Origin: Lactobacillus kimbladii
GTDB lineage: Bacteria; Bacillota; Bacilli; Lactobacillales; Lactobacillaceae
Reading direction: 5' to 3'
DNA length: 64,000 nucleotides
NCBI RefSeq assembly: GCF_000970755.1
Contig: NZ_KQ034007.1
Span: 1,032,980-1,096,979, forward strand
The position numbers and the translations under genes are program-made. Shown piece by piece: positions 1 to 8,271 of the stretch; the first letter of the stretch is position 1, and each line of letters starts with the position of its first letter. Under the pieces are notes generated by a model. That model made no database searches and was not told the DNA's origin. It saw only the letters and a list, made by a program, of their open reading frames with translations.

Positions 1-317
1 GCATCACCCTTGCCCATTTTTTCTGGTTCAACCATAAACAAAATAAGATCAACATCGTTCAAGCTAGACAAGCTCGCTTTATCCATGTAATCATCTAAAT
101 CTAGGTGTGGCTTAAATATGCCGGGAGTATCAATAAAAATCGCCTGCATATCATCAGTTGTTAAAATTCCAGAAATTTTATTACGGGTAGTTTGCGGTTT
201 GTTAGAAGTAACAGCTACCTTTTGACCCACTAAAAAATTCATAAGGGTCGACTTACCAACATTTGGTCTTCCTAGTAAAGCAACAAAGCCAGACTGATTT
301 TTCTTCTCTTCTACCAT
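1..317 (-). CDS. era: GTPase Era, N-terminal part (runs off window)
   Basis: Era is an essential GTPase that binds 16S rRNA and assists 30S subunit maturation. The visible 105 or so residues begin MVEEKNQSGF and contain the G1 P-loop GRPNVGKS at about residues 15-22, a switch I region with KPQTTRNK, and the G3 motif DTPG. The rest, including the KH domain, lies outside the window. The ATG shares one base with the stop codon of ybeY (TAATG), so translation is probably coupled. The order phoH-ybeY-era is common in Firmicutes, which supports the call. Confidence 0.93.
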   Translation of the reverse strand, partial: MVEEKKNQSGFVALLGRPNVGKSTLMNFLVGQKVAVTSNKPQTTRNKISGILTTDDMQAIFIDTPGIFKPHLDLDDYMDKASLSSLNDVDLILFMVEPEKMGKGD

Positions 318-838
318 TATTTACCTCTGCCTTCATCTAACTGATCGGGATACAATGGCAAGCCATATTCTTCCAATATCTTTCCTTGTATTTTAAACAT
401 GGTTTTTGCTTCGCTTGGTTCAATATGATCATATCCGCTAAGATGCAAAAAGCCATGGACTAGAGTATAGCCAAATTCGCGGTCCCAACCGGTACTATAT
501 TCCTTACTGTGTCGCATAATAACGCTGGGACACATAAATAAGTCACCAATATCTTCAATGAATTCAGGATCATCAAATGTGCTAAAATCAATTTGATCAT
601 CTCCATCTTCAATAGCAAAAGAGATTACATCAGTTGGTCTATCTTTACCGCGATATTTTTTATTAATTTCGTTACTGCGTTTTTCATTAATAAAGTTAAT
701 ACTCATTTCCAAGTTGTTTGTTTTATTTATCTCATTTTTAGCAAGCAAGAGAAGTTGCAGAATCCATTTTTGCCAATCACGTCTTTTATCGTCCAGAAAA
801 CCAACTTCATCATTAAAAGTAATATCTATTGAATCCAT
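317..838 (-). CDS. ybeY: Endoribonuclease YbeY (rRNA maturation factor)
   Basis: YbeY is a zinc-dependent single-strand endoribonuclease involved in 16S rRNA 3' processing and ribosome quality control. The 173-residue protein has the family metal-binding signature [11 protein letters not shown], with zinc ligands H128, H132 and H138. A conserved RPTDVISF segment lies near residue 68. It is sandwiched between phoH and era, overlapping each by a single base in TAATG junctions, so the three genes form one tightly coupled transcript. Length is normal for the family. Confidence 0.95.
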   Translation of the reverse strand: MDSIDITFNDEVGFLDDKRRDWQKWILQLLLLAKNEINKTNNLEMSINFINEKRSNEINKKYRGKDRPTDVISFAIEDGDDQIDFSTFDDPEFIEDIGDLFMCPSVIMRHSKEYSTGWDREFGYTLVHGFLHLSGYDHIEPSEAKTMFKIQGKILEEYGLPLYPDQLDEGRGK

Positions 839-1794
839 TAAAACTTTTTTTCTTCCTTTTCATAGGCGTTAATAATTTTAGCAACTACAGGATGACGGAC
901 AACATCGTTAGCTGAAAACCAAATAAATTTTATTTGCTCAATTTTTTTCAAAATACGTTCAGCATCTATCAGCCCACTCCGTTGCTTACCAGGAAGATCA
1001 ACTTGTGTCATGTCACCATTGACGATCATTTTCGAATTAAAGCCTAGCCTGGTTAAAAACATTTTCATCTGAGCGTCAGTAGTATTTTGTGCTTCATCAA
1101 GGATAACAAACGCATCATCCAGTGTACGTCCACGCATGTACGCTAATGGAGCGACCTCAATAACTCCACGTTCCATTAAATGATCGGTAGTATTGGTGCC
1201 TAAAATTGCATAAAGCGAATCATAAATGGGCCTTAAGTAAGGATCAACTTTTTCTTTTAGATCACCAGGTAAAAATCCTAGCGACTCCCCTGCTTCAACT
1301 GCAGGCCTAGTCAAAATAATCCTTGAAACTTCGCCCTTTTTAAAAGCAGCAACAGCACAAACAACAGCAATAAATGTCTTACCGGTACCGGCAGGACCGA
1401 TCCCAAATACAACATCATTTTTTTCAATGGCTTCGACATATTTTTTCTGTCCCATGTTTTTGACTCTAATCGGCTTGCCTTTAGCATCCCGAATTAAAAT
1501 CTTTTTATATAGATCAGGAAAATATTCTGTTGTTCCTTTATCTGCCATTTTCATCGCGCTGACAACGTCAGCTGGACCAATATTAATATTGGCATTAATA
1601 ACGTTGTCTAAAGCTTTCAGGACAGCTGCAACTTTTTTAATGTCATTGTCATTACCTTGAATAGCTATACTATTGCCAGTATCAACTACACTAGCATTAT
1701 ACCCGGTAGATAAAAGGCTTAAATTGTTATCATTAATACCAACTAATTTTTGGATATTCTCAGGATTTTTAGGAATAAAATTGGTTTGGGCCAA
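838..1794 (-). CDS. phoH: PhoH-family ATPase
   Basis: PhoH-like ATPases (YbeZ type) act with YbeY in RNA metabolism. Despite the name, regulation by phosphate is not implied. A Walker A motif GPAGTGKT is at about 133-140 and a Walker B VILDEAQN at about 232-239. An N-terminal KH-like region of about 100 residues precedes the ATPase domain, as usual. The start is a TTG at 1792-1794, preceded by AAGGAG at nine bases. The stop overlaps the ybeY ATG by one base. Length (318 aa) is typical. Confidence 0.93.
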   Translation of the reverse strand: MAQTNFIPKNPENIQKLVGINDNNLSLLSTGYNASVVDTGNSIAIQGNDNDIKKVAAVLKALDNVINANINIGPADVVSAMKMADKGTTEYFPDLYKKILIRDAKGKPIRVKNMGQKKYVEAIEKNDVVFGIGPAGTGKTFIAVVCAVAAFKKGEVSRIILTRPAVEAGESLGFLPGDLKEKVDPYLRPIYDSLYAILGTNTTDHLMERGVIEVAPLAYMRGRTLDDAFVILDEAQNTTDAQMKMFLTRLGFNSKMIVNGDMTQVDLPGKQRSGLIDAERILKKIEQIKFIWFSANDVVRHPVVAKIINAYEKEEKKF

Positions 1795-1818
1795 ATAACT
1801 CTGCTCCTTTTCTTGTGC

Positions 1819-2262
1819 TTATTTCAGCTGTTTACGCACCACATCAGAAGCTGCTTTACCATCAGCTTTACCTTTGATTTTAGGCATTAAAATTTTCATT
1901 ACTTTACCAAAATCTGATTTACCTTGAGCATTAGCTTCTGCAATTGCCGATGAAACTGCTTGGTTTAGTTCCTCTTGCGTCATTTGCTTAGGCAGATAAC
2001 TTTCAACAATAGCTAATTCCTGTTTGGTTTCATCTGCCAAGTCTTTACGATTAGCTTTGGTAAATTCCTCAATTGATTCTTCACGCTGCTTTTTTTCTCG
2101 GCTAAGGACCGTCAGTTCTTCTTCAGCGGTTAAATCGTGACCAGCTTTAATTTTTTCATTCATCAGTGCGGATTTAATCATGCGCACGGTGTTCAGTCTA
2201 ACTTTGTCACGCGCTTTCATCGCTTCTTTCATATCTGACATTATTTGCTCAGATAAACTCAA
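1819..2262 (-). CDS. yqeY: YqeY/GatB-like domain protein
   Basis: YqeY proteins resemble the C-terminal tRNA-binding domain of GatB and Glu-tRNA(Gln)/Asp-tRNA(Asn) amidotransferase partners; the exact role is unsettled. I place the start at a TTG (2260-2262), preceded by AGGGAG at five bases. This gives MSLSEQIMSDMKEAMK and 147 residues, matching the usual length of about 148. A longer reading from 2283 would put the ribosome binding site inside the gene. The C-terminus KIKGKADGKAASDVVRKQL is characteristic. It lies between rpsU and phoH, as in many Bacillales and Lactobacillales. Confidence 0.9.
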   Translation of the reverse strand: MSLSEQIMSDMKEAMKARDKVRLNTVRMIKSALMNEKIKAGHDLTAEEELTVLSREKKQREESIEEFTKANRKDLADETKQELAIVESYLPKQMTQEELNQAVSSAIAEANAQGKSDFGKVMKILMPKIKGKADGKAASDVVRKQLK

Positions 2263-2358
2263 ATGAACTCCCTCTTTCTTCACAAAATCTAGGTAAATTA
2301 TAACAAATTTACACCCTAGTTTAAATTAAATAAAACATTAAACTTTAATTCTTGTTAA

Positions 2359-2398
2359 TAAAAAACGACTTCTATCTGCTTGATAAAAGTCGTTTTTA
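2359..2398 (-). terminator. Intrinsic terminator after rpsU
   Basis: An 11-bp perfect stem (2361-2371 with 2387-2397) with a 15-nt loop is followed by a T run on the minus strand. It sits between the rpsU stop and the yqeY start. Confidence 0.8.
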
Positions 2399-2400
2399 GA

Positions 2401-2577
2401 TTAATAATGTCTGCGTTTCCGAGCAGCTTCGGATTTCAATTTCCTACGAACGCTAGGTTTCTCATAAAACTCGCGCTTGCGGTATTCTTGTAAAGTACCA
2501 CTTCTAGAAACGGAACGTTTAAAACGACGAAGAGCATCATCAATAGACTCGTTTTCGTGAACGACTGTCTTGGCCAT
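2401..2577 (-). CDS. rpsU: 30S ribosomal protein S21
   Basis: This is the small-subunit protein S21 that contacts the 16S 3' end near the anti-Shine-Dalgarno region. The 58-residue protein starts [10 protein letters not shown] and ends in the basic tail EAARKRRHY. The start is the ATG at 2575-2577, which has GGAGGG seven bases upstream. An in-frame extension to 2619 would place that ribosome binding site inside the gene and is rejected. A consensus-like promoter lies about 50 bases upstream and an intrinsic terminator directly downstream. Confidence 0.96.
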   Translation of the reverse strand: MAKTVVHENESIDDALRRFKRSVSRSGTLQEYRKREFYEKPSVRRKLKSEAARKRRHY

Positions 2578-2627
2578 ATGTGATCCCTCCTTCCATTTCT
2601 TGACGTTACCGTCATACATTTAACTAA

Positions 2628-2655
2628 ATTATATCAAACATCACCGGCGGGTCAA
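2628..2655 (-). promoter_or_regulatory. Promoter of rpsU
   Basis: On the minus strand, TTGACC (2650-2655) is followed after 16 bp by TATAAT (2628-2633), about 50 bases upstream of the rpsU start. The spacer is GC-rich compared with its surroundings. Confidence 0.65.
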
Positions 2656-2753
2656 TACAAACGAACAATATTTTTCAAATTTTTCACAGGAAAAACTTAA
2701 TCTGTTAATGATTTTGGTTAAATTGTATAATTAGAGAAAAAAAGGAGTAAATA

Positions 2754-3581
2754 ATGGCTGAAGAAACACCCAAAAAAGAAGTTAACATGATAATAATTTC
2801 AGATTCTGCTGGTGATACTGCTTTTAACAATGCTGTTGCCGCAGCTGCCCAGTTTCCTGATGCACAGATTAATTACAGGAGATATCCATTCATAATTAAT
2901 AAGGAGAAATTAGAAGATACTTTTGAAGAAATAGTTCAATATCCAAATTTACTGCTTATTTATAGTTTGGTAAAAGATGAAATGCAGATTCCAGTTATTC
3001 GTTTTGTTAGAGAGCATCAAATACAAAGCGTTGATATTTTATCTCCTGCGATCGAATCGATTCAAAAATTAACTGGTCTTAAGCCACAACAAAAAATAGG
3101 TGCTCAGCATAAAATGAATCAAAAATACTTTGATCGCATTTCAGCTATGGAGTTTGCGGTTATGTATGATGACGGTAAAGATCCCAAGGGCTTTTTAGAA
3201 GCCGACGTTGTTCTTTTAGGAGTCTCAAGAACTTCCAAAACCCCCTTGTCACTTTTTTTAGCAAACAAAAATTTAAAAGTGGCTAATTTACCTCTGGTAC
3301 CCGATACCCATATTCCTAAAGAAATATATCAAATTGATCCTAAAAAAATCATTGGCCTGACAAATGACATCTCGGTCTTAAATGAAATCAGACGTGAAAG
3401 AATGATTTCTTATGGTCTAAATCCCGATACATCCTATTCCAATGTTGATGCGATTAAAAAAGAATTGGATTCTGCCCAAAAACTTTATGATCAGCTTGGA
3501 TGTTTTGTCATAAATGTTGCTCACCGCTCGATTGAGGAAACAGCAGCAATTATTATGAATCACTTAGGAGTTCAAAAATAA
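2754..3581 (+). CDS. Pyruvate, phosphate dikinase regulatory protein (DUF299 kinase/pyrophosphorylase)
   Basis: This family uses ADP to phosphorylate, and inorganic phosphate to dephosphorylate, pyruvate phosphate dikinase or PEP synthetase. The N-terminus has the family start IIISDSAGDTA. A central P-loop-like GVSRTSKTPLS lies at 156-166. The C-terminus HRSIEETAAII is also typical, and 275 aa is the normal length. The start ATG has AAAGGAG eight bases upstream. No dikinase gene is visible in this window, so the target protein cannot be confirmed here. It is monocistronic and divergent from rpsU. Confidence 0.9.
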   Translation: MAEETPKKEVNMIIISDSAGDTAFNNAVAAAAQFPDAQINYRRYPFIINKEKLEDTFEEIVQYPNLLLIYSLVKDEMQIPVIRFVREHQIQSVDILSPAIESIQKLTGLKPQQKIGAQHKMNQKYFDRISAMEFAVMYDDGKDPKGFLEADVVLLGVSRTSKTPLSLFLANKNLKVANLPLVPDTHIPKEIYQIDPKKIIGLTNDISVLNEIRRERMISYGLNPDTSYSNVDAIKKELDSAQKLYDQLGCFVINVAHRSIEETAAIIMNHLGVQK

Positions 3582-3644
3582 AAGCAAAAAAGGGCATCTA
3601 GTTAAGCTATTTATGTTTAAATAAAAATTAAAGAGGTGTAAAAA

Positions 3645-4187
3645 ATGAGCAAAAATGAGCAAATGGCTAATTTGGATACAGCAATATTTGCTGGGGGTTG
3701 TTTCTGGTGTATGGTAAGCCCCTTTGATTCTTTGCCTGGAATTAAAAAAGTAATTTCGGGTTATACCGGTGGACATGTGCCGAACCCAACCTATGAACAA
3801 GTATGCACGGGAATGACGGGTCATACTGAGGCAGTAGAAATCACGTATGATCCAAAAATTATGCCTTATGAAAAATTAATAGAATATTATTGGCAAGTAA
3901 CTGATCCGACTGACGCATCCGGACAATTCCAGGATCGCGGTGATAATTATCGCCCAGTTATCTTTTATAATTCTTCTGCGCAAAAAGAAGCTGCTGAAAA
4001 GTCAAAAATAGCTCTCCAAAATAGTGGCAGGTTTGATGATCCAATAGTAACAAAAATTGAACCAGCTAAGCCATTTTATCCTGCTGAAGATTATCATCAG
4101 GATTTTTACAAAAAAAATCCACTACGTTATAGTCTTGAAGAATCTGGTGGCAGAGAAGAATTCATCAAAAAACATTGGCAAAAGTAA
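3645..4187 (+). CDS. msrA: Peptide methionine (S)-S-oxide reductase
   Basis: MsrA reduces the S-epimer of methionine sulfoxide in oxidised proteins. The catalytic cysteine C19 is in GCFWC (residues 18-22), followed by SGYTGGH and the EVTYDP-like EITYDP segment. The end [12 protein letters not shown] is also characteristic. Length is 180 aa. The ATG is preceded by AAGAGGTG at six bases. The partner msrB is about 1 kb downstream on the opposite strand, separated by a YitT-like gene, so the two are neighbours but not an operon. Confidence 0.95.
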   Translation: MSKNEQMANLDTAIFAGGCFWCMVSPFDSLPGIKKVISGYTGGHVPNPTYEQVCTGMTGHTEAVEITYDPKIMPYEKLIEYYWQVTDPTDASGQFQDRGDNYRPVIFYNSSAQKEAAEKSKIALQNSGRFDDPIVTKIEPAKPFYPAEDYHQDFYKKNPLRYSLEESGGREEFIKKHWQK

Positions 4188-4245
4188 TCAAAAATAGATT
4201 AAAAACTCTTTAAATTTCACGAAAATGTGTTAGTATACTTAAGAA

Positions 4246-4283
4246 AAATACTAGTTTTTATTTTTATATAGAAACTAGTATTT
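4246..4283 (+). terminator. Perfect 12-bp inverted repeat, possible msrA terminator
   Basis: AAATACTAGTTT (4246-4257) is perfectly repeated in inverse at 4272-4283 around a 14-nt T-rich loop. It lies about 60 bases after msrA and just before yitT. The trailing sequence is only weakly T-rich, so it could instead be an operator or attenuator for the next gene. Confidence 0.5.
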
Positions 4284-4324
4284 ATTATTTTAATTAGCAT
4301 TTTTCATAAAGGAATAATTGAACA

Positions 4325-5203
4325 ATGGACCAGCTTGACGCATTCAACCGACGGTATAATCTACTCTCTAAAATCTCTGCCTCATTTTTCTATTCGCTAG
4401 CCGTAGCTGTGGCTCTAAATTTCTTTTGGACTCCAGGACACATGTATTCCTCAGGAATAACTGGTTTTGCCCAATTAATTAATACCATGAGTGAGCGGTT
4501 TTTACCCGTTACCCTATCAACTTCTGCTCTGTATTTTGTATTGAACTTGCCTCTGCTTTTACTTGCCTGGATAAAGATCGGACATAAATTTACTTTTTTT
4601 ACAATCATCACTGTTATACTTGGATCAATTATAATGCGGCTAGTTCAACCCCTAAACATGCATATTGATCCACTTGTCTGTGCAATTTTTGGTGGCATGA
4701 TTAATGGCCTTGGTACAGGTTTTGCGCTTAAAAACGGTATATCTACAGGTGGACTTGATATTATAGGTATTGTCATTCAAAGAAAAACCGGGACGAGCTA
4801 CGGTAAAATCAGTATTTTAATAAATTTAATAATTATAGCTGCTGCTGGATTTGCTTTCGGTTGGACGCGAGCTTTGTATTCAGCTTTAACCATCTTTATT
4901 AACGGCCGCGTAATCGATGCCGTTTATACTCAGCACCAGAAACTGCAGGTAACCATTGTGACAGAGCAGCCTCACGCTATTATTGATGGCATTCAGGAAA
5001 AAATGCATCGTGGCATTACGATTTTCCATGATGTAGAAGGAGCATACAGTCATAATGAGAAAAAAGTATTAATCACTGTGATTGACCGCTATGATATGTA
5101 TGACATATTACATATTGTCAAAAAAAGCGACCCCTACGCTTTTATGAGTGTAACAGAAGTAGAACGGGTTTACGGCAGTTTTAAGGAACAAGAAATAGTT
5201 TAA
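4325..5203 (+). CDS. YitT-family membrane protein (DUF161/DUF2179)
   Basis: This is an integral membrane protein of the YitT/YqfU family with five or six hydrophobic segments in the first 190 residues, including SSGITGFAQL and the GISTGGLDIIG motif near 142. A soluble C-terminal DUF2179 domain (about 215-285) follows, with RGITIFHDVEGAY and VLITVIDRYD. The function is not established; some relatives are annotated as membrane transporters without firm evidence. Start ATG has AAAGGAATAATTG upstream. The upstream 12-bp inverted repeat may affect its expression. Confidence 0.85.
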   Translation: MDQLDAFNRRYNLLSKISASFFYSLAVAVALNFFWTPGHMYSSGITGFAQLINTMSERFLPVTLSTSALYFVLNLPLLLLAWIKIGHKFTFFTIITVILGSIIMRLVQPLNMHIDPLVCAIFGGMINGLGTGFALKNGISTGGLDIIGIVIQRKTGTSYGKISILINLIIIAAAGFAFGWTRALYSALTIFINGRVIDAVYTQHQKLQVTIVTEQPHAIIDGIQEKMHRGITIFHDVEGAYSHNEKKVLITVIDRYDMYDILHIVKKSDPYAFMSVTEVERVYGSFKEQEIV

Positions 5204-5260
5204 TAGTACTCAAAAAGAACATGACTAATAATTGCCATATTCTTTTTTACATAATTTAGA

Positions 5261-5692
5261 TTATTTAAAGAGCTTTTTATATTCTCCGTAACCTTTTTGT
5301 TCTAATTGCTCATAAGGGATGAAAGCTAAAGCTGAAGAATTGATACAATATCTCAAGCCACCTTTATCAGACGGCCCATCGTCAAATACATGTCCTAAAT
5401 GCGAATCTGCGTCTGGACTCTTAACTTCTGTTCTTTCCATATTATGAGACTGATCACGGTGGTAGACTAATTTTTTAATTGGTCGGGTAAAACTAGGCCA
5501 GCCACAACCCGCATCATATTTGTCTTCACTCGAAAATAGTGGTTCACCTGATACAATATCAACATAAATTCCTTTTTGATAAAAATCATCGTATTTGCCT
5601 TTGAATGGGTAATCAGTTGCAGCTTGCTGAGTCACTTGGTACTGATCGGGAGTTAACTGCTTTAATCTCTTATTTTTCTCATTTTGATCCAT
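5261..5692 (-). CDS. msrB: Peptide methionine (R)-S-oxide reductase
   Basis: MsrB reduces the R-epimer of methionine sulfoxide. It contains the family motif CGWPSF (C63), the [10 protein letters not shown] loop near 98-107, and the catalytic cysteine C116 in [11 protein letters not shown]. The paired CxxC zinc-binding motifs of other MsrBs are not seen. The protein is 143 aa. An AAGGAG lies ten bases before the ATG. It is convergent with the yitT-like gene and separate from msrA. Confidence 0.95.
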   Translation of the reverse strand: MDQNEKNKRLKQLTPDQYQVTQQAATDYPFKGKYDDFYQKGIYVDIVSGEPLFSSEDKYDAGCGWPSFTRPIKKLVYHRDQSHNMERTEVKSPDADSHLGHVFDDGPSDKGGLRYCINSSALAFIPYEQLEQKGYGEYKKLFK

Positions 5693-5853
5693 AAATCACA
5701 CACTCCTTACGTGTATACACACCCAATATAACAAAAATAACTAGCATACACTAACTATAAACTCACTAAAATAATACTTTTTCTTAATTTTATTTAAGTT
5801 CATGCTGGGTTATAATATGGTTTCAAGAAAAATAGGAAGGATCTTATTGTGTT

Positions 5854-7038
5854 ATGCCACATTTAGCAAAAAACTTATCTGCAAAAATAAATTCTAGAAT
5901 TAGAAACTTACCTAATTCTGAAATCAGATCTTTTAGTCAAAAAATTTCTCAAATTCCTGGGATAATAAAATTAACCATTGGTGAGCCTGATTTAAATACT
6001 CCTGAACATATAAAACGAGCGGCCATTAATGATATTGATAGCAATGACTCCCATTATGCGCCAGAAGCTGGTAAAGAAAAATACTTAAATTCCGTCAGCA
6101 AATATTTAAAAAAGAGTTTGGGTGTAAGCTACGATCCTAAAAGTGAAATTTGCGCTATTGTAGGTGTCTCAGAAGGACTGAACATTGCTGCCATGGCCTT
6201 GCTAAATCCGGGAGAAAAAATTATTGTCCCTACTCCGGTTTGGGAAGTTTATTTTGGTATTATAAAAATGGCGGGTGGTATACCTGTACAAGTTGATACT
6301 TCTGCTGATAATTTTCTTTTAACAGCCAAAAAGCTGACTGAAACGCTTGAAAATGAAGGCAAAGGTGCAAAAGCCGTTATTATTACTGACCCGTCTAACC
6401 CAACAGGTCGAGTATACTCAGAGCAAAACTTGCAAAAGTTAGCAGACGTTATCACTAAATACGATATATTTGCTGTCAGTGATGAAATTTATGCAGAATT
6501 AATTTACGGTGATAGGAAACATTATTCTCTGACACAGATTATTCCGGAAAGAACTGTTTTGTTATCGGGGCTGTCGAAAAGCGTCGCAATGACTGGTTGG
6601 AGAATTGGTTATATAGCGGGACCTGCCGAGCTAATGAAATCAATGATCAAAATACATTCATTTTTGATTTCTTCTGTAACTGATAATGTTCAGATTGCGG
6701 CGTCAGAGGCATTAGATCATGGCGATCAAGACTATATTGATGCTAGAGAAAAATACCAAAAGCGTTTACATCTTCTTGAAGATGGTCTAAAAAAGAATGG
6801 CTATACTATGGCTACACCAGAAGGAGCTTTTTATATTTTTGCTAAAATACCAACTAAATTTGGCTGTGACGATGTCGCCTTTGCCAAAGATTTAGCTGAA
6901 AAAGCCAAAGTTGGGGTAACTCCTGGCAGCTTTTTTGGTGCAGGTGGTCATGGGTATGTTCGCTTTTCATATGCATCTTCTGAAGAGAAGCTCAAAGAGG
7001 CTATTAAGCGCATAACTGATTACACTAATAATAACTAA
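5854..7038 (+). CDS. Class I/II aminotransferase (AraT/PatA-type)
   Basis: This is a PLP-dependent fold-type I aminotransferase. The Schiff-base lysine is K242 in SGLSKSVAMTGWRIGY, the DPSNPTGRVY motif is at 179-188, and SDEIYAELIY contacts the cofactor. The C-terminal GYVRFSYASS holds the carboxylate-binding Arg. The N-terminus INSRIRNLPNSEIRSF with IKLTIGEPDLNTP is typical of lactobacillar aromatic or broad-range amino acid aminotransferases. Substrate preference cannot be read from sequence. A TATAAT -10 lies at 5811-5816. The ribosome binding site AGGAAGG is 13 bases from the ATG, a rather long gap, but no better in-frame start exists. Confidence 0.87.
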   Translation: MPHLAKNLSAKINSRIRNLPNSEIRSFSQKISQIPGIIKLTIGEPDLNTPEHIKRAAINDIDSNDSHYAPEAGKEKYLNSVSKYLKKSLGVSYDPKSEICAIVGVSEGLNIAAMALLNPGEKIIVPTPVWEVYFGIIKMAGGIPVQVDTSADNFLLTAKKLTETLENEGKGAKAVIITDPSNPTGRVYSEQNLQKLADVITKYDIFAVSDEIYAELIYGDRKHYSLTQIIPERTVLLSGLSKSVAMTGWRIGYIAGPAELMKSMIKIHSFLISSVTDNVQIAASEALDHGDQDYIDAREKYQKRLHLLEDGLKKNGYTMATPEGAFYIFAKIPTKFGCDDVAFAKDLAEKAKVGVTPGSFFGAGGHGYVRFSYASSEEKLKEAIKRITDYTNNN

Positions 7039-7127
7039 AAAGCTAATTTCTTGGGGTTTTCAACTTTAGTAGTTTAAAATTTAAAGAGTAGTCGTTTATA
7101 TTTATAACAAGAGAAAGGGTTAAGATT

Positions 7128-7622
7128 ATGCAAGTAACAATGAAGAATGAACCTCTGTCAACCAATGGTGAACCACCAAAGGTGGGCGAACAATTACCAG
7201 ACTTTAAAGTAAAACAGGCAGACGGTTCTGTTGTTTCAGTAACAGAATTAGTTGACAAGCCAACTTTAATCAGTGTGGTACCTAATATTAATACCAGCGT
7301 CTGCAGTATTTCTACTAAAAAGTTTAACGGTGAAGTTGATAAGTTTGACGGTATCAATTTCTATACTATTTCTACCAATACTCCAGAAGAACAAAAAAAC
7401 TGGTGTGCAGCTGAAGGCGTTTCTAAAATGAAGCTTTTGTCAGATGATTCTTTTGATTTTGGTAAAAGTATGGGTCTATTTATTGAAGCTAATAACTTAG
7501 ATTCCAGAAGTGTTTGGATCGTTGATGCAGATAAAAAAGTTTTGTACCAAGAACTCATTCAGGAATTAACTAACGAGCCCAATTACGATAAGGCTTTAGA
7601 TTTTTTACAAAATTTAAAATAA
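7128..7622 (+). CDS. tpx: Thiol peroxidase (atypical 2-Cys peroxiredoxin)
   Basis: Tpx reduces hydrogen and organic peroxides with thioredoxin as electron donor. The peroxidatic cysteine C59 is in NINTSVCSIST and the resolving cysteine C93 in NWCAAEG, matching the C61/C95 spacing of the E. coli enzyme. Length is 164 aa. The usual R or D after the peroxidatic Cys is Ser here, a modest deviation. AGAAAGGG precedes the ATG. A strong terminator follows, so it is monocistronic. Confidence 0.95.
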   Translation: MQVTMKNEPLSTNGEPPKVGEQLPDFKVKQADGSVVSVTELVDKPTLISVVPNINTSVCSISTKKFNGEVDKFDGINFYTISTNTPEEQKNWCAAEGVSKMKLLSDDSFDFGKSMGLFIEANNLDSRSVWIVDADKKVLYQELIQELTNEPNYDKALDFLQNLK

Positions 7623-7630
7623 ACTAGTTA

Positions 7631-7667
7631 AAAGCGGTTAAGGAAATCATTTCCTTAGCCGCTTTTT
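7631..7667 (+). terminator. Intrinsic terminator after tpx
   Basis: A 16-bp stem (7631-7646 with 7650-7665, one G-U pair) with a tiny loop is followed by seven T. The A-rich left flank could also terminate transcription from the minus-strand NUDIX gene that converges here. Confidence 0.9.
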
Positions 7668-7672
7668 TTACT

Positions 7673-8173
7673 TTAAAAAACAGGTTTATCAAGCACAGTC
7701 CATTTATTAAAAGTTTGATCTGCTAAATCAAATTTGTCTGGGTTTAATAAAAATTCCTTGGCTTTAACTACTAAAGGCGAAGAGTTTGCAATACTTATTT
7801 TTGCTAATGGTATCGTGACTGCTCCTAATGAGTCTTGACCAGTAAATTGTTTAACTTCTCCTTGAACTTTACCAATAGTTTTCTTTATTTCATAAAAAAC
7901 ACAAATATGTTGATTCAAATGCCATTGTTTGTAATCCCAAGGGTATTTAAATGAAGTAACACCAATTTGCCTGTAATCTTGAACTATTAAGCCTGTTTCT
8001 TCATTTACTTCACGCTTAACTGTATGGTTTAATGATTCCCCGTCTTCTAAACTACCTCCTGGTAAGTCGAAGCGATTAATATAGGGACCACCATGCTTTT
8101 TAATTACTACTAACGTTTTTTGATCACCAATAATACCATAACAGCCAAAGGCTCGATGAAATTGATTAGTCAC
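7673..8173 (-). CDS. NUDIX hydrolase
   Basis: NUDIX enzymes hydrolyse nucleoside diphosphates linked to another moiety. The NUDIX box is clear: G-SLEDGE-SLNHTVK-RE-VNEETG around residues 39-61. The start is best placed at a GTG (8171-8173), because an AGGAGG lies seven bases upstream of it. A longer frame from a TTG at 8194 would contain that ribosome binding site. This gives 166 residues starting MTNQFHRAF. The substrate is unknown. It converges with tpx and follows the sugar operon. Confidence 0.85.
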   Translation of the reverse strand: MTNQFHRAFGCYGIIGDQKTLVVIKKHGGPYINRFDLPGGSLEDGESLNHTVKREVNEETGLIVQDYRQIGVTSFKYPWDYKQWHLNQHICVFYEIKKTIGKVQGEVKQFTGQDSLGAVTIPLAKISIANSSPLVVKAKEFLLNPDKFDLADQTFNKWTVLDKPVF

Positions 8174-8271
8174 AAGATCTCCTCCTAATATCAAAATGAG
8201 AATGGATTATAATTTTCTCACTATTTAATATTAAAAGCAAAGCAATTTTAAATTATTCAGTAATAGGCATT

